Source of the DNA: Brachypterus glaber
Taxonomy: Eukaryota; Arthropoda; Insecta; Coleoptera; Kateretidae
Assembly (NCBI GenBank): GCA_958510825.1
Contig: OY294054.1
Coordinates: forward strand, 12,168,019 to 12,232,018
Direction: 5' to 3'
Length of the DNA stretch: 64,000 nucleotides
The notes below the pieces were generated by a model. That model was not told the origin of the DNA. It did not search any database and saw only the letters and a program-made list of their open reading frames with translations. The position numbers and the translations under genes are program-made. This document shows positions 39,201 to 43,825 of this stretch, one piece after another; positions within the stretch are counted from its first letter, which is position 1, and the number at the start of each line of letters is the position of its first letter.

Positions 39201-40488
39201 ACCAAAAAATAATTTGGGTTATGTTATTTAAGTATTTTAAATTTTAAGTTGATATCTTAAGCCGTTCAAAAGTTAAAGGGGGGAGGGCGGACTTTTGACA
39301 CGCTGTGTATAATGGAATCGTACATATCTTCACGGCTTATTTGATAAATTAACAAGCGTTAAGTCAAATTCATTGTCCTCGGCATTTACTTAAAATTGAA
39401 TTATACAATTATATTAGTATTATGTATAAATAAACATGAACACCGCTTTTCCTTAAATTTAGTATAAAAGCAATATTTTTTAATAATACAGAATAATAAG
39501 GTCGCCAAAACCAGCAAATATGTACGTCCTTTTCAAGTGGACCATATAAACTATAGATCTTCAAATTCGTAAAAAATTTCGCCTGCGGCACTGGGGCTTT
39601 CTTACGTTTTATTTTATTTAAGGTTATAAAACTTAACTTAAAGTCCAAACGTAAAAATTTTAAAATTTTTCGCGTTCGGCGCTAAAGCTTTCTTCCTTTT
39701 AACTGAAACTTTAAATTGTAACACTTTTAAAATTAAAATATACCATATTTGAAAAAAAATCGACTCCGGCTCTAGAACTTTTTTGCATTTGTATAAAACT
39801 TAAAATTATACTAACTAAAAAGTCCAAACGTTTTAAAATTTTAGACCACCACAATTGTAAAAAAAATTGCCTGCGGTGCTACGGCTTTCTTAAGTTTTAT
39901 GTTAAATTTATGTTTTTAAAACATGAGTTTTACAATATTACATTTAAAAAAAGTCAGAAATTAACAGAATTCGAAAAAAAATAACGCCTGCGGCGCTAAC
40001 TTAGTTAATCAAGGGCTGACGATAATTTTTTTATTCCTCACTTTTTTGTGCTTTTTGTATTCTTTGTATTGTAAATATAATATCTGGTTATTTTCCAAAC
40101 AATTATTTTTTTATATAATATATTTTTAAAAAATATATAATTTTTCTCATACAGCGCAAGATTTTCTGTTTACTAATTTAAAAAAATTTCTGTATAATTT
40201 CGCCTAATTTTAATTAGGGTTAAATATATGCAAAAATTTTCGTTTGGACTTTTTTAATTCCCCGGAAAAAAATCCTGGATACGCCCTTGTAATTTGGGCT
40301 TTTGAAAATATTATTAGCTATGACGAGCATAATTTCATTCATAAACAAGCGTAAGTTCAAATGCATTTACTTAAAATTGAATAAAATGAATAAAAACTTG
40401 AATAAATACCTGTCAGCAGTGGCTGGACAATGCCATTTTGGCCCATTTTCCTCGAATTCGTTGTGGCGGTTTGTTTGGTTTGCTCCAT
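8160..40488 (-). CDS. Naprt: Nicotinate phosphoribosyltransferase, nine coding exons, 550 aa
   Basis: This enzyme makes nicotinate mononucleotide from nicotinate and PRPP, with ATP hydrolysis; it is the first step of the cytosolic Preiss-Handler route to NAD. Joining 40488-40410, 35645-35475, 31793-31667, 30074-29991, 29504-29380, 19852-19540, 12153-11861, 10166-9784 and 8237-8160 gives 1653 nt with no internal stop. All eight introns are GT-AG and every phase matches. The 550 residues compare with 538 for human NAPRT, as I recall it. Family motifs in order: PLLTDLYQ (23-30), [10 protein letters not shown] (177-186), GTHAH (216-220, with the His expected to be phosphorylated), RLDSGDL (324-330), GIGTHLVTC (383-391), PTPYK (521-525) and the C-terminal NAPIGELS. 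Arg178 and His220 align with human active-site Arg171 and His213 by constant offset. The gene looks intact. Introns total ~30.7 kb and are mostly transposon-derived. Confidence 0.95.
8255..8345. repeat. (ATT)n microsatellite beside the exon 9 acceptor
   Basis: ATT triplets with a few TTACTG interruptions. It lies in NAPRT intron 8, where a branch point and pyrimidine tract would be expected on the minus strand. The Asn-rich frame across it is an artefact of the repeat. Confidence 0.95.
9015..9326. mobile_element. Small inverted-repeat element, intron 8
   Basis: GAAGCATGTAGGATCA near 9018 is mirrored by TGATCCTACATGCCTC near 9306. GAAAGTCCAAAT-like phrases repeat inside. The family is unidentified. 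The rest of intron 8 (8346-9014) holds no recognisable gene. Confidence 0.5.
9324..9761. mobile_element. Foldback MITE, intron 8
   Basis: The left arm reads TTAGGGTGGACC, then AAAATTTTCATTTAGGTG. The right arm is its complement, CACCTAAATGAAAATTTT, then GAGGTCCAGCCTGCCTTA. The arms are about 50 bp with a ~330-bp interior. It ends only ~20 bp from the exon 8 donor. Confidence 0.6.
9784..10166 (-). CDS. Naprt: NAPRT exon 8
   Basis: Residues 399-525, entered in phase 1 after a TTTTTTTAG acceptor. It begins with [19 protein letters not shown] and ends at NPTPYK. The donor reads AAG|GTATAG. If intron 8 were retained, translation would add one valine and stop at TAG (9780-9778), giving a 526-residue protein without the conserved tail. 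Exon 9 supplies that tail in the right phase, so I end the exon at 9784. Confidence 0.93.
10250..10600. repeat. Three degenerate ~90-120 bp tandem units, intron 7
   Basis: Each unit has GTGGA or ATGGATT, an A/T-rich run, a CCTCAAAAACCC-like phrase, CAGTTTTCA(C/A)GAAAA, and a C-rich CCCCCGCCCC block. A GC-rich hairpin (CCTCAGCCTGAGG) sits near 10337-10349. Confidence 0.6.
11060..11300. repeat. Two direct repeats of ~119 bp, intron 7
   Basis: GTCGGCCATATTGGATCCACC at 11083, trimmed here to its core CATATTGGATCC, recurs as GTCGCCTATATTGGATCC at 11202. Related sequence continues on both sides. Origin unidentified. Confidence 0.6.
11407..11745. mobile_element. MITE with CAGGGCCG terminal inverted repeats
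   Basis: It begins CAGGGCCGTAGCTAAGG and ends GAATCCGGCCCTG, so the outer 8 bp are perfect inverted repeats. Length is 339 bp. No flanking duplication was found. The interior holds the same GCGCCGCAGGCGA-like modules as the 4893-6222 element although the termini differ. Confidence 0.65.
11861..12153 (-). CDS. Naprt: NAPRT exon 7
   Basis: Residues 301-397, with codon 398 split. Acceptor TTTACAG|GAG, donor ATTAG|GTAATT. It holds the conserved core [18 protein letters not shown] (residues 313-330), SNDINEE (361-367) and GIGTHLVTC (383-391). In the family the RLDSGD segment lies in the phosphoribosyl-binding half of the active site. The reading starts inside the gene; the TTG at residue 304 is not a start. 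Confidence 0.95.
12441..13642. mobile_element. 1.2-kb TA-flanked palindromic element, intron 6
   Basis: Both ends read CA(C/A)GGTGTATTTGAAATAGG inward and are flanked by TA. The arms pair for several hundred bp (AAAGATTAAATACTAAAATG, TTCACGGTTCGAGGACGAAA and their complements). No transposase frame. Single arms of related elements appear near 26290-26545, 30997-31471 and 34105-35433. Confidence 0.8.
14118..14270. mobile_element. Palindromic MITE, AGGGAACGTTC family, 153 bp
   Basis: It runs from AGGGAACGTTCGAGTATTAC to GTAATACTTGAACGTTCCCT. The inner sequence is also self-complementary around TACGTAACG. It is one of two complete copies (see 53185-53348). Fragments occur at 16503, 32664, 33188, 47458 and 62303. 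Confidence 0.85.
14271..15454. other. Intronic sequence, no gene
   Basis: AT-rich, with a dispersed-repeat signature: CTGTCCGTCCGTTCGTCTGT at about 14387 and GGTACGGAACCCTTATTGAG at about 14865. Similar GTCCGTCTG strings appear at 25850, 27795 and 62393. No coding sequence is recognised. Confidence 0.45.
15455..15701 (-). mobile_element. hAT-like MITE copy 1, 247 bp, TSD GTAGCATC
   Basis: The ends CAACGAACTC and AGTTTGTTG are inverted. It is bounded exactly by GTAGCATC at 15447-15454 and 15702-15709, a perfect 8-bp duplication. The interior palindrome contains CAGGCCTGAACAATAA. It is inverted relative to the copies at 23061 and 33797. The longer frames across it are not genes. Confidence 0.92.
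16503..16620. mobile_element. Truncated AGGGAACGTTC-family MITE
   Basis: It starts GGGGAACGTTCAAGTATTAC and runs to CACTCCAAAATGACCCC, where the match to 53185-53348 ends. The right terminus is missing. Confidence 0.7.
16925..17095. mobile_element. piggyBac-like MITE, TTAA target
   Basis: TTAA at 16921-16924 and 17096-17099 flank inverted ends CCCTTTAGCTG and GGTTAAAGGG. TTAA targets and CCC-initial ends are typical of piggyBac-derived elements. The interior has an (AT)n run and two TGGGCGTAT phrases. Length is 171 bp. Confidence 0.7.
17843..19376. mobile_element. TA-flanked foldback element interrupted by a second element
   Basis: The ends are CAGGCTGATCAAAAACTGGC (left) and, read inward from the right, CAGGATAATCAGTAACTGCC. 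Both are flanked by TA. The arms continue through CATGCCAAAATT and AGAGGTGATTCT and pair again around GGGAGCTACGGCCC and CATAAAAAATGTC. The right arm is split by the 18562-19356 element. Without that insert and its duplication the element is ~730 bp. Confidence 0.8.
18562..19356. mobile_element. 795-bp element, 9-bp TSD, CGCG subterminal arrays
   Basis: GGCAGTTAC flanks it at 18553-18561 and 19357-19365, a perfect 9-bp duplication as made by Mutator-like elements. The ends are imperfect inverted repeats sharing CGAAAAATTTACCGCG. About eight copies of a TTACCGCGGAAA-type motif, spaced ~16 bp, follow the left end. Complementary TTTCGCGGTAA-type motifs precede the right end. The middle is AT-rich and non-coding. 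It is inserted 20 bp from the end of the older foldback element, whose other arm shows the unoccupied sequence. Confidence 0.82.
19540..19852 (-). CDS. Naprt: NAPRT exon 6
   Basis: Residues 197-299, with codons 196 and 300 split. Acceptor TTGTTCCAG|GTGG, donor AAGAG|GTATTC. It starts [20 protein letters not shown] (197-216) and carries [11 protein letters not shown], with His220 at the position of the phosphorylated histidine of the family. It ends at DTYDVKR. This is the longest uninterrupted stretch with normal coding GC content in the gene. Confidence 0.95.
20069..20887. mobile_element. piggyBac-like element with TTAA target and nested foldback
   Basis: TTAA at 20065-20068 and 20888-20891 flanks inverted ends CACGTTCGCGCCGACG and CGTCGACGCGAACGTG. 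It contains the 20188-20802 palindrome. No transposase is seen. Confidence 0.7.
20188..20802. mobile_element. Foldback element nested in the piggyBac-like element
   Basis: The ends are AGGGTGGGTAAAAAAAAACG and, from the other side, AGGGTGGGTCAAAAAAACCG. The arms of ~160 bp pair through CGGTTACTAGA, CACCAAATATGAGCTC and TCTCCGCTTTACAATTTTCC. AAT occurs on both sides. A short (ATT)n run lies at about 20630. Confidence 0.75.
21313..21565 (-). mobile_element. tRNA-derived SINE, copy 1
   Basis: On the minus strand the head reads GGAGGCATAGTTTAGCGGGC, with an A-box-like TAGTTTAGCGGG, then a B-box-like GTGAGTTCGATTTT. The body and tail (TTAATTAAGTAGAATAGTAC, then GAGGTTAAAC) match the plus-strand copy at 61587-61850. 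This is a retroposed element, not a functional tRNA gene. Confidence 0.75.
21842..22660. mobile_element. 819-bp foldback element, TSD GTAATTAT
   Basis: It begins CAGTACCCGGCGTATTTC and ends GAAATATGCCGGGTACTG. The arms of ~220 bp pair through AGTCCAGTCTTCA, GGGTAGGGTTTAAGGCCG and TCGATTTGGAACTGT. GTAATTAT at 21834-21841 and 22661-22668 is a perfect 8-bp duplication. The sister duplicate (21011-21018) has a single GTAATTAT and no insert. No coding frame. Confidence 0.93.
23061..23310 (+). mobile_element. hAT-like MITE copy 2, 250 bp, TSD GCATATCC
   Basis: It runs from CAACGAACTAATAACTC to TTAGTTCGTTG. It is flanked exactly by GCATATCC at 23053-23060 and 23311-23318. Same orientation as copy 3. 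Confidence 0.93.
23362..23462. repeat. Dispersed hairpin repeat, copy 2
   Basis: AATGCGATGTCGTAATTGGC and GCCAATCACGGCATCGCATT form an inverted pair around a short loop, followed by CTTATGCGAGC. Related to 6934-7014 and about 41890-42010. Confidence 0.6.
23525..24134. mobile_element. Partial copy of the 48718-49595 palindromic element
   Basis: The centre holds GGTTACAGTGGGCGCTG, with arms GATAAAAGTGGTTATAAG and CTTATAACCACTTTTATC. The right arm is complete to TTATTTGACTGGACTA. The left arm starts only near the AATCGAGTTATAAAT phrase, so the left ~190 bp is missing. Confidence 0.75.
24299..24826. mobile_element. Foldback MITE, ~528 bp
   Basis: CCACTTTACACGGAGCAATT at the left is mirrored by AATTGCTCCGTGTAAAGTGG at the right. 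The arms continue through CAAGTTTGATGCTATGCAAG. An (ATT)n microsatellite (24247-24283) lies just outside. It abuts the 3' end of the LINE fragment. Confidence 0.82.
24828..25316 (-). pseudogene. 5'-truncated non-LTR retrotransposon, C-terminal remnant
   Basis: An open minus-strand frame of ~119 codons (25298-24939) resembles the C-terminal region of jockey/CR1-type reverse-transcriptase ORFs: [36 protein letters not shown], then a cysteine-rich [13 protein letters not shown] and a final [12 protein letters not shown] before TAG. A TAG precedes the match upstream, and the polymerase domain is absent. The 3' part is AT-rich and ends with GGGCTTGCCC near 24828-24837. Family assignment is by motif memory only. 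Confidence 0.72.
25317..27843. other. Intron 5 sequence with repeat fragments, no gene
   Basis: It contains a GTCCGTCTGTCCGTCTGT dispersed-repeat signature (about 25849), one arm of a CAGGGTG/GGTGTATT-type foldback family (about 26290-26545, with ATACGAAGATGGGCC), a single 140-bp-type unit (about 26620-26720) like the array at 62410, and a GAGAAA run (about 26738-26757). The frames seen here have no family resemblance. Confidence 0.5.
27844..29085 (-). mobile_element. Tc1-like transposon, both ends present, inactive
   Basis: The termini read CAGTCAGTCAAGTAAGAGTG and, from the other side, CAGTCGGTCAGGTAAGAGCG. Both are flanked by TA, the Tc1/mariner target. Length is 1242 bp, normal for the group. 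It encodes a broken transposase on the minus strand. It sits in NAPRT intron 5, on the same strand as the gene. Confidence 0.9.
27950..28951 (-). pseudogene. Degenerate Tc1-like transposase
   Basis: ATG at 28951-28949 opens a frame with a Tc1-type helix-turn-helix segment ([17 protein letters not shown]), then a nonsense codon. Further on, in another frame, is [15 protein letters not shown], the catalytic-core signature around the third acidic residue of DDE transposases. The end reads [16 protein letters not shown] with TAA at 27952-27950. About 334 codons from end to end matches the usual length, but stops and frameshifts split it. Confidence 0.85.
29380..29504 (-). CDS. Naprt: NAPRT exon 5
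   Basis: Residues 155-195, with codons 154 and 196 split. Acceptor TTTTTAG|TTTAATGG, donor ATATTG|GTAAGT. It carries [13 protein letters not shown] and [15 protein letters not shown] (residues 176-190). The Arg-rich RRAQGPDG motif is a family signature; Arg178 aligns with human Arg171. The ATG at residue 156 is internal. Confidence 0.96.
29505..29990. other. NAPRT intron 4, no feature seen
   Basis: The shortest intron (486 bp). AT-rich, with no repeat family or gene recognised. Confidence 0.6.
29991..30074 (-). CDS. Naprt: NAPRT exon 4 (84 nt)
   Basis: Residues 127-153, plus parts of codons 126 and 154. Acceptor TTTTTTAG|AATACC, donor GCAAG|GTAAGC. It reads [20 protein letters not shown] (127-146), then LTLVNYA: the conserved stretch immediately before the MATNAAR motif. 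It has no ATG and is too short to appear as an ORF, but both phases fit its neighbours exactly. Confidence 0.94.
30296..30430. mobile_element. Near-perfect short palindrome, intron 3
   Basis: ATGACGGGTCTGGGCGGGTA pairs with TACCCGCTCACACCCGTCAT. CATAAACCGGACTTG pairs with CAAGTCCGGTCTATG. It may be nested in a larger inverted pair (TTTTCAGCAAGAATTACC near 30120, GGTAATTTTTGCTGAAAA near 30442). Unusually GC-rich for this window. Confidence 0.65.
30585..30955. mobile_element. Palindromic element, intron 3
   Basis: The left arm, ATATATCTGGTATACCATG then TGCAAAATGCAAAA, is mirrored by TTTTTTGCATTTTGCATG then ATGGTATGCCAGATATAT. Centre near 30770. No coding frame. Confidence 0.65.
30997..31471. 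mobile_element. TA-flanked foldback element, intron 3
   Basis: The left arm, GATTCAGAAATAAGGTACAA then AATTTTAAAGGGTGA, pairs with the right arm ending GATTCACCCTG before TA. It also contains the shared GGTTGGTC, AGTACCTTTTTTACGTATTT and TCGTCCCCCCATTTTACACG blocks of the CAGGGTGA family. Confidence 0.7.
31667..31793 (-). CDS. Naprt: NAPRT exon 3
   Basis: Residues 85-125, plus parts of codons 84 and 126. Acceptor TTTTTAG|ATATAG, donor CCAAA|GTAAAC. It reads [20 protein letters not shown] (85-104), then [16 protein letters not shown] (110-125). The LYA(I/M)xEGSVxFP motif is typical of NAPRT. The plus-strand frame over this stretch (31659-31907) is a shadow. It was found because exon 2 ends in phase 1 and exon 4 begins after phase 2. 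Confidence 0.94.
31963..32470. mobile_element. TA-flanked CAGGGTG-ended element, intron 2
   Basis: CAGGGTGTTTTTTATTAATC at the left and a right end that inverts to CAGGGTGTACCATTAAAAAA, both with TA. The arms are short (~25 bp). The interior contains a TACGTAACGC-type fragment (about 32043). Confidence 0.6.
32664..33299. mobile_element. Cluster of TACGTAACGC-type MITEs
   Basis: The left end AGGGAGCGTTCAAGTATTAC and the right end GCGTTACGTAATACTTGAAC are inverted. Between them, AATGTTACGTAACACTT and AAATGTTACGTAAC form a second pair. Either one ~636-bp element or two nested ones. Runs of G up to 13 occur near 33244-33257. The interior has several AACCGGTT palindromes (33050-33150). Confidence 0.55.
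33370..33440. repeat. T-rich low-complexity tract
   Basis: Several T runs of 8-18 bases separated by single other bases. No tail-bearing retroelement body was recognised beside it. Confidence 0.8.
33797..34050 (+). mobile_element. hAT-like MITE copy 3, 254 bp, TSD GATTTAAC
   Basis: It runs from CAACGAACTAATAACTC to TTAGTTCGTTG with GATTTAAC at 33789-33796 and 34051-34058. Same orientation and close in sequence to copy 2. Confidence 0.93.
34105..35433. mobile_element. 1.3-kb CAGGGTG-family foldback beside the exon 2 donor
   Basis: The left end is TA|CAGGGTGTTGAAAAA. The right end inverts to CAGGGTGAATCGGAAATGG. The arms pair through AAAGTTCCCATAAAGGTTGG and GGGAGCTACGGCCC-like blocks. It contains a smaller stem (34508-34607; AATTAACCTGC and GCAGGTTAATTTTCTC). 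The right end is only ~41 bp from the exon 2 splice donor. A 91-codon minus frame (34881-35156) inside it is not recognised. Confidence 0.72.
35475..35645 (-). CDS. Naprt: NAPRT exon 2
   Basis: Residues 28-83, plus parts of codons 27 and 84. Acceptor TTTTTTACAG|ATTTAT, donor ATAGTG|GTAAAT. It begins (D)[15 protein letters not shown] and contains [15 protein letters not shown] and [13 protein letters not shown], all strongly conserved near the NAPRT N-terminus. The tyrosine of DLYQ is an active-site residue in the human enzyme. The ORF extends into both introns, so its ATG is not the start. Confidence 0.96.
35798..36478. mobile_element. TA-flanked palindrome, 681 bp, intron 1
   Basis: CCGGGTGTCCCAGATTTTAC at the left and an inverted CCGGGTGTTCCAGATTTTAC at the right, both with TA. 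The arms of ~250 bp pair through CTTCCCGGCCAA, CACCCGCATATTTTTTTAGT and TCTGAATTCAACGGTGTATT. A/T-rich centre near 36140. Confidence 0.88.
36950..37130. repeat. Dispersed repeat, inverted partner at 52020-52205
   Basis: It shares AGCTGTTCTTTCGTTCATGAGC, trimmed here to TTTCGTTCATGAGCGTA, then CGCCAGTGTATCTATGATAA, AAAAGATGACT and CCCCGGGCTAT with the zinc-finger gene's intron 5, on the opposite strand. Relatively GC-rich; no frame recognised. Function unknown. Confidence 0.65.
37884..38833. mobile_element. ~950-bp palindromic element, copy 1
   Basis: The left arm, TTGAATTATATCATGAAACG, GTTTAACCGG-type and ACACCCTGTTTT blocks, pairs with right-arm GGTCGTTTTCGGTTAAACCG, AGGGTATTCCATTTAAAAAT and GATATAATTCAAAATTTGG. 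The inner stems include CCTCTTTACAATGATACCAA. The central ~100 bp has GCACGCTTAAG and GCGCGTGCGACGCG. The second copy is at about 47575-48640. Confidence 0.75.
38895..39307. mobile_element. Partial copy of the 6328-7090 foldback family
   Basis: It shares TTTGATTTTTTTAA, AATAGAGAATTTTATAAGC and CACACGACCCCCTTTCTATT with 6640-6860. It ends CGGACTTTTGACACGCTGTG before TA. Confidence 0.6.
39490..40289 (-). mobile_element. Second copy of the CAAGGGYGTATCCAGG element
   Basis: Read on the minus strand it starts CAAGGGCGTATCCAGGATTT and follows the same order as 4893-6222: TGATTAACTAAGTTAGCGCC, then several GCCGCAGGCG modules. It breaks off near the block with TATAGTTTATATGGTCCACT, so the far end is missing. 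Located in NAPRT intron 1. Confidence 0.68.
40410..40488 (-). CDS. Naprt: NAPRT exon 1, start codon
   Basis: Codons 1-26 plus the first base of codon 27. ATG at 40488-40486 opens [18 protein letters not shown], then GIVQPLLT. Donor CTGACAG|GTATTT, phase 1. PLLT joins to DLYQ of exon 2, giving the invariant PLLTDLYQ of the family. Met15 is an alternative start; I chose the first ATG because nothing contradicts it. It was missed as an ORF because the coding part is only 79 nt. Confidence 0.93.
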
Positions 40489-40640
40489 AATTAGGAAAAA
40501 TCGGAAAAACAACTAAACCTACAAGTGAACAATTTGAAAAATTCGCACATTGACGGCGAGAGCGCCAGCTACAACATGGGAGTTCCCGCTACACCGTTCA
40601 AAACAAAACTGGAATAGAAGTGACTAAATAATATTGATCA
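40489..40640 (-). promoter_or_regulatory. Probable NAPRT 5' leader and promoter region
   Basis: The 150 bp upstream of the NAPRT ATG is less AT-rich than its surroundings and holds CpGs (GACGGCGAGAGCGCC at about 40552-40566). No TATA box is obvious at a sensible distance. An initiator-like TTCCAGTTTTG occurs on the minus strand near 40610. The transcription start cannot be placed. Confidence 0.35.
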
Positions 40641-41141
40641 GTTAACTTAAAGGTCAGGGAAGGGCAGCTGGGATTGATAAATTAATATGCGATGAATACA
40701 TATTGTTTATTTTTTTAATAATTTGTTTAAACAATTTAAACTGTTTTACACTTTTATGAACTATGTATTTAAAAAGAGCGCGAAGGTGGGGGCACCACAT
40801 ACCGGGTGTGCGCGTAAAACACTCCATTTTACTAGCTACGGATGGATAGTTGCGTTCGATGATGTTTCATTCCCTCATTATAGAATTATTATTATGCCAT
40901 GATACTAACTTTCTTGAAAACACGGTAACTCATAAACGCTTAAAAGCATAGATTTAAAATTTGGATTGGATTGGATCCTCGGCTTAAATTCATTTAAGCA
41001 TCAATAGAGAGAGACAACTTGAAAAAAGGACAATTGTACAAAACTCAATAGTAATCAATTCTCAAAAAAATCATATTCAGTAAACTCTTTCCCTTCTCTT
41101 CCCTTCCCTAATAATCACTTCTAAAAAATTACCATATTCAG
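40641..41141. other. Intergenic, no gene seen
   Basis: AT-rich, with no recognised repeat family. It ends with a short interrupted CCCTTCCCT stretch (about 41086-41109) that foreshadows the pentanucleotide array. Confidence 0.55.
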
Positions 41142-41474
41142 TAAACTCCCTTCCCTTCCCTTCCCTTCCCTTCCCTTCCCTTCCCTTCCCTTCCCTTCCC
41201 TTCCCTTCCCTTCCCTTCCCTTCCCTTCCCTTCCCTTCCCTTCCCTTCCCTTCCCTTCCCTTCCCTTCCCTTCCCTTCCCTTCCCTTCCCTTCCCTTCCC
41301 TTCCCTTCCCTTCCCTTCCCTTCCCTTCCCTTCCCTTCCCTTCCCTTCCCTTCCCTTCCCTTCCCTTCCCTTCCCTTCCCTTCCCTTCCCATCCCATCCC
41401 TTCCCTTCCCTTCCCTTCCCTTCCCTTCCCTTCCCTTTCCTTCCCTTCCCTTCCCTTCCCTTCCCTTCCCTTTC
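41142..41474. repeat. (TTCCC)n microsatellite, ~330 bp
   Basis: About 65 pentamers, almost pure over 41148-41389, then with CCCAT and CTTTCC variants near the right end. The strand asymmetry (pyrimidine on plus, GGGAA purine on minus) gives long open frames encoding EGKGR repeats; these are not genes. Confidence 0.98.
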
Positions 41475-42010
41475 CTTAGATAAAATTATATTTTCCCCTA
41501 TTTAAGTCTATGTTTTTAACCTAGTAATATTAATATTTTATTATTTTCGATGGATATTTTTTATTGAATTTCGTTGTCTTTTAGGGAATTACCGAGTTAT
41601 AAATGTGTTGTTATCAAAGTCCGCGAATTCATAATCAGAACGTGCTTTTAACGTAAACGCATAATTTGCTGATTATTTTTTATTACAAGTTAACATTGTA
41701 CGTTTTTCGGTACTAAGTATATAAAGATAAATAGTACTGTAAAGAATGTTGGTTAAAAATACTGCTGCAAAGATAAAATTATACTTTCCCCTATTTAAGT
41801 CTATTTTTTAACCTCGTAATATTAATCATTCTTGAAGTGGCCGGCATGTTATCGGTTGCCTTGGTTGCAACTTTAATAAGGGCTTATCCACAGGCTCTTA
41901 TGCGAGCCTAACAAAACGTTATAAGCCAGCGCACAAGGTACATGACGGCACATTAAGCCAAACACGGCATCTTATGTATTATGCTATTAATGCATGTCTC
42001 TGGCTAGTCC
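41475..42010. repeat. Direct repeats flanking AT-rich spacer, plus dispersed hairpin copy 3
   Basis: GATAAAATTATA(T/C)TTTCCCC, then TATTTAAGTCTAT, occurs at about 41479 and 41771, 292 bp apart. Near 41890-42010 is a third relative of the 6934 and 23362 repeats (CTCTTATGCGAGCC, GGCACATTAAGCCAAACACG). Confidence 0.6.
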
Positions 42011-42591
42011 GGCCCTAGTAAGGTTGATAAAAATAAAGTAACCTAATTCATTGATATTATTTATTAATTAGTTTAAATATGATTTAATATAAAACTCACA
42101 GTAGTTTTTATCAGTTTTTATCCAAATTTTTACTCAAGTACCAAATATTTAACGGCAAACATAGAAAAAATATATTTTAAAAATATATTAGCGTTACAAA
42201 AACGATTTTTCCTAAGATCCTCTATGAAAATGACATTAAGCGCACTCTTTTGTTCTTTAGAAAACGCTTTATATTACACTAGTTTGATATTTTTATATCA
42301 TGATATTTATGTATGGAGGGTTGCTTAATTTTTTTTAGATATTTACCTCATATATTCTACGAATTTTATTCACCTTGTTTTATAAGCCATTTTCTACATT
42401 TCACCACAGCCTTTTTTGATATATTTTATGTTTTTTAATCCAAATATTTCTGTTTTTCATGTCAAAAATAGAAAATAGTTATAACGTTACTATTTTGACC
42501 ATTACTGTCTAGATTTTATAAAAAACACCAAAATACACACTGTTTGGACTTTTTCTTATGAAATGTAAAACAGTACAATTTTACTGACTTA

Positions 42592-43075
42592 CAGGGTGGG
42601 CCAAAAAAAAACGGCCACTCTTTAAAACCGTTATAACTTTTTTGCCTTTTGACCGATCTATACAAAATTTAGAATCAAGATGCTTAAAACATGTAAGATT
42701 CGGTAGTAATTTTATTTACTTAAAATATTATTACATTTTTCGGTAATAAAGCTTTTTCTGAAGGGGTTATTTTTAAGCCGTGGGGATTAGAGCAAAATGT
42801 ATAATTTAATGTTTATCTTTTAACTTCAAATTGTACTTTATTTTTTATATTTATTTTTTTAGTAAGGGTTTTTTTAACATAAAACCCCGAATTAAGTAGG
42901 CGGTTATTCATCTAAAATTAATTTTGACGTCTAAAAAATAATACTTTAAGTAATTAACATTATCTACCGAATTTTACATGTTTTGAGTATCTTCATTCTA
43001 AATTTTGTATAGATCGATCAAATGTCAAACAAGTTATAACGGTTTAAAAAGTGGCGGTTTTTTTGGCCCACCCTG
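42592..43075. mobile_element. TA-flanked foldback MITE, 484 bp
   Basis: CAGGGTGGGCCAAAAAAAAA at the left and an inverted CAGGGTGGGCCAAAAAAACC at the right, each with TA outside. The arms of ~120 bp pair through AACCGTTATAACTT, GATCTATACAAAATTTAGAA and AAACATGTAAGATTCGGTAG. The interior is non-coding. Confidence 0.88.
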
Positions 43076-43366
43076 TATATGGCAGCATAACCACAGAAAT
43101 CTAATTTAACTAGCAAACTGTCAAGTTTGCCTTCATTAGGACAAGCATATAGGCAACCCATTAAACAGCTATGTACTATAATAATGTTTTGTATTAAATA
43201 TAAAACCAAGAAAACTAAAGGTAAATGAAAATCATATTTTTGTTTGACATACATATATAAATTTGTATGCTATTTATTATTATTTTGTGCTTTGCTTTTC
43301 TTAAAAATTAATAAAAATTAGAACATTTTAAAATAAGAAACTTCATATTTTTTCGGGATCGTAGGA

Positions 43367-43510
43367 AAAATAGTGTACATAACTCGTTGGAAAGTGTATT
43401 TCATACACTCGTGGGGTTTCCTCACTCGCCTGGTGGCTCGTTCGTAACCCTTCCCACTCGCGTGAAATATGTCACTTTTCATACTAGTTATGTAATATAC
43501 TATTTTTGAC
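43367..43510. mobile_element. Small palindrome, ~144 bp
   Basis: AAAATAGTGTACATAACTCG pairs imperfectly with TAGTTATGTAATATACTATT. AAAGTGTATTTCATACACTC pairs with CGCGTGAAATATGTCACTTT. The centre, CTCGCCTGGTGGCTCG, is comparatively GC-rich. Confidence 0.65.
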
Positions 43511-43554
43511 ACTTATTTCATAAAAAGTAGATAATCCGTTTGCAACCCTGATGA

Positions 43555-43660
43555 AGCCAGCCAGTAGTAGTGGATATACTACCCTTTAAAATATCAGCCC
43601 GTGTACATTTATTGCAATTTCACACGGGAATTTCTCGTTATTTGACTGGACTTTAATATC
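43555..43660. mobile_element. Solo end of the 48718-49595 family
   Basis: It contains CTACCCTTTAAAATATCAGC, CCGTGTACATTTATTGCAAT and TTATTTGACTGGACT: the terminal ~100 bp of that palindromic element only. Confidence 0.7.
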
Positions 43661-43825
43661 AAGGATGAGATATAATAAAAAAATATATTTGCACTTTTTT
43701 TTTATAACATCACATTGACCCCTTCCCCCTGTCACAACGTTTCACAAAGTCCTGGAAAACTACAGCCCACCCCCATAGGCGTGATATACTTTTTGGACGT
43801 ACCCTAATGTAAGACTAGCTAGTCT

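Noticed and set aside
41077..41397. EGKGR-repeat proteins of 84-106 codons on the minus strand
   Set aside because: Any frame of a (GGGAA)n array stays open; there is no coding evidence.
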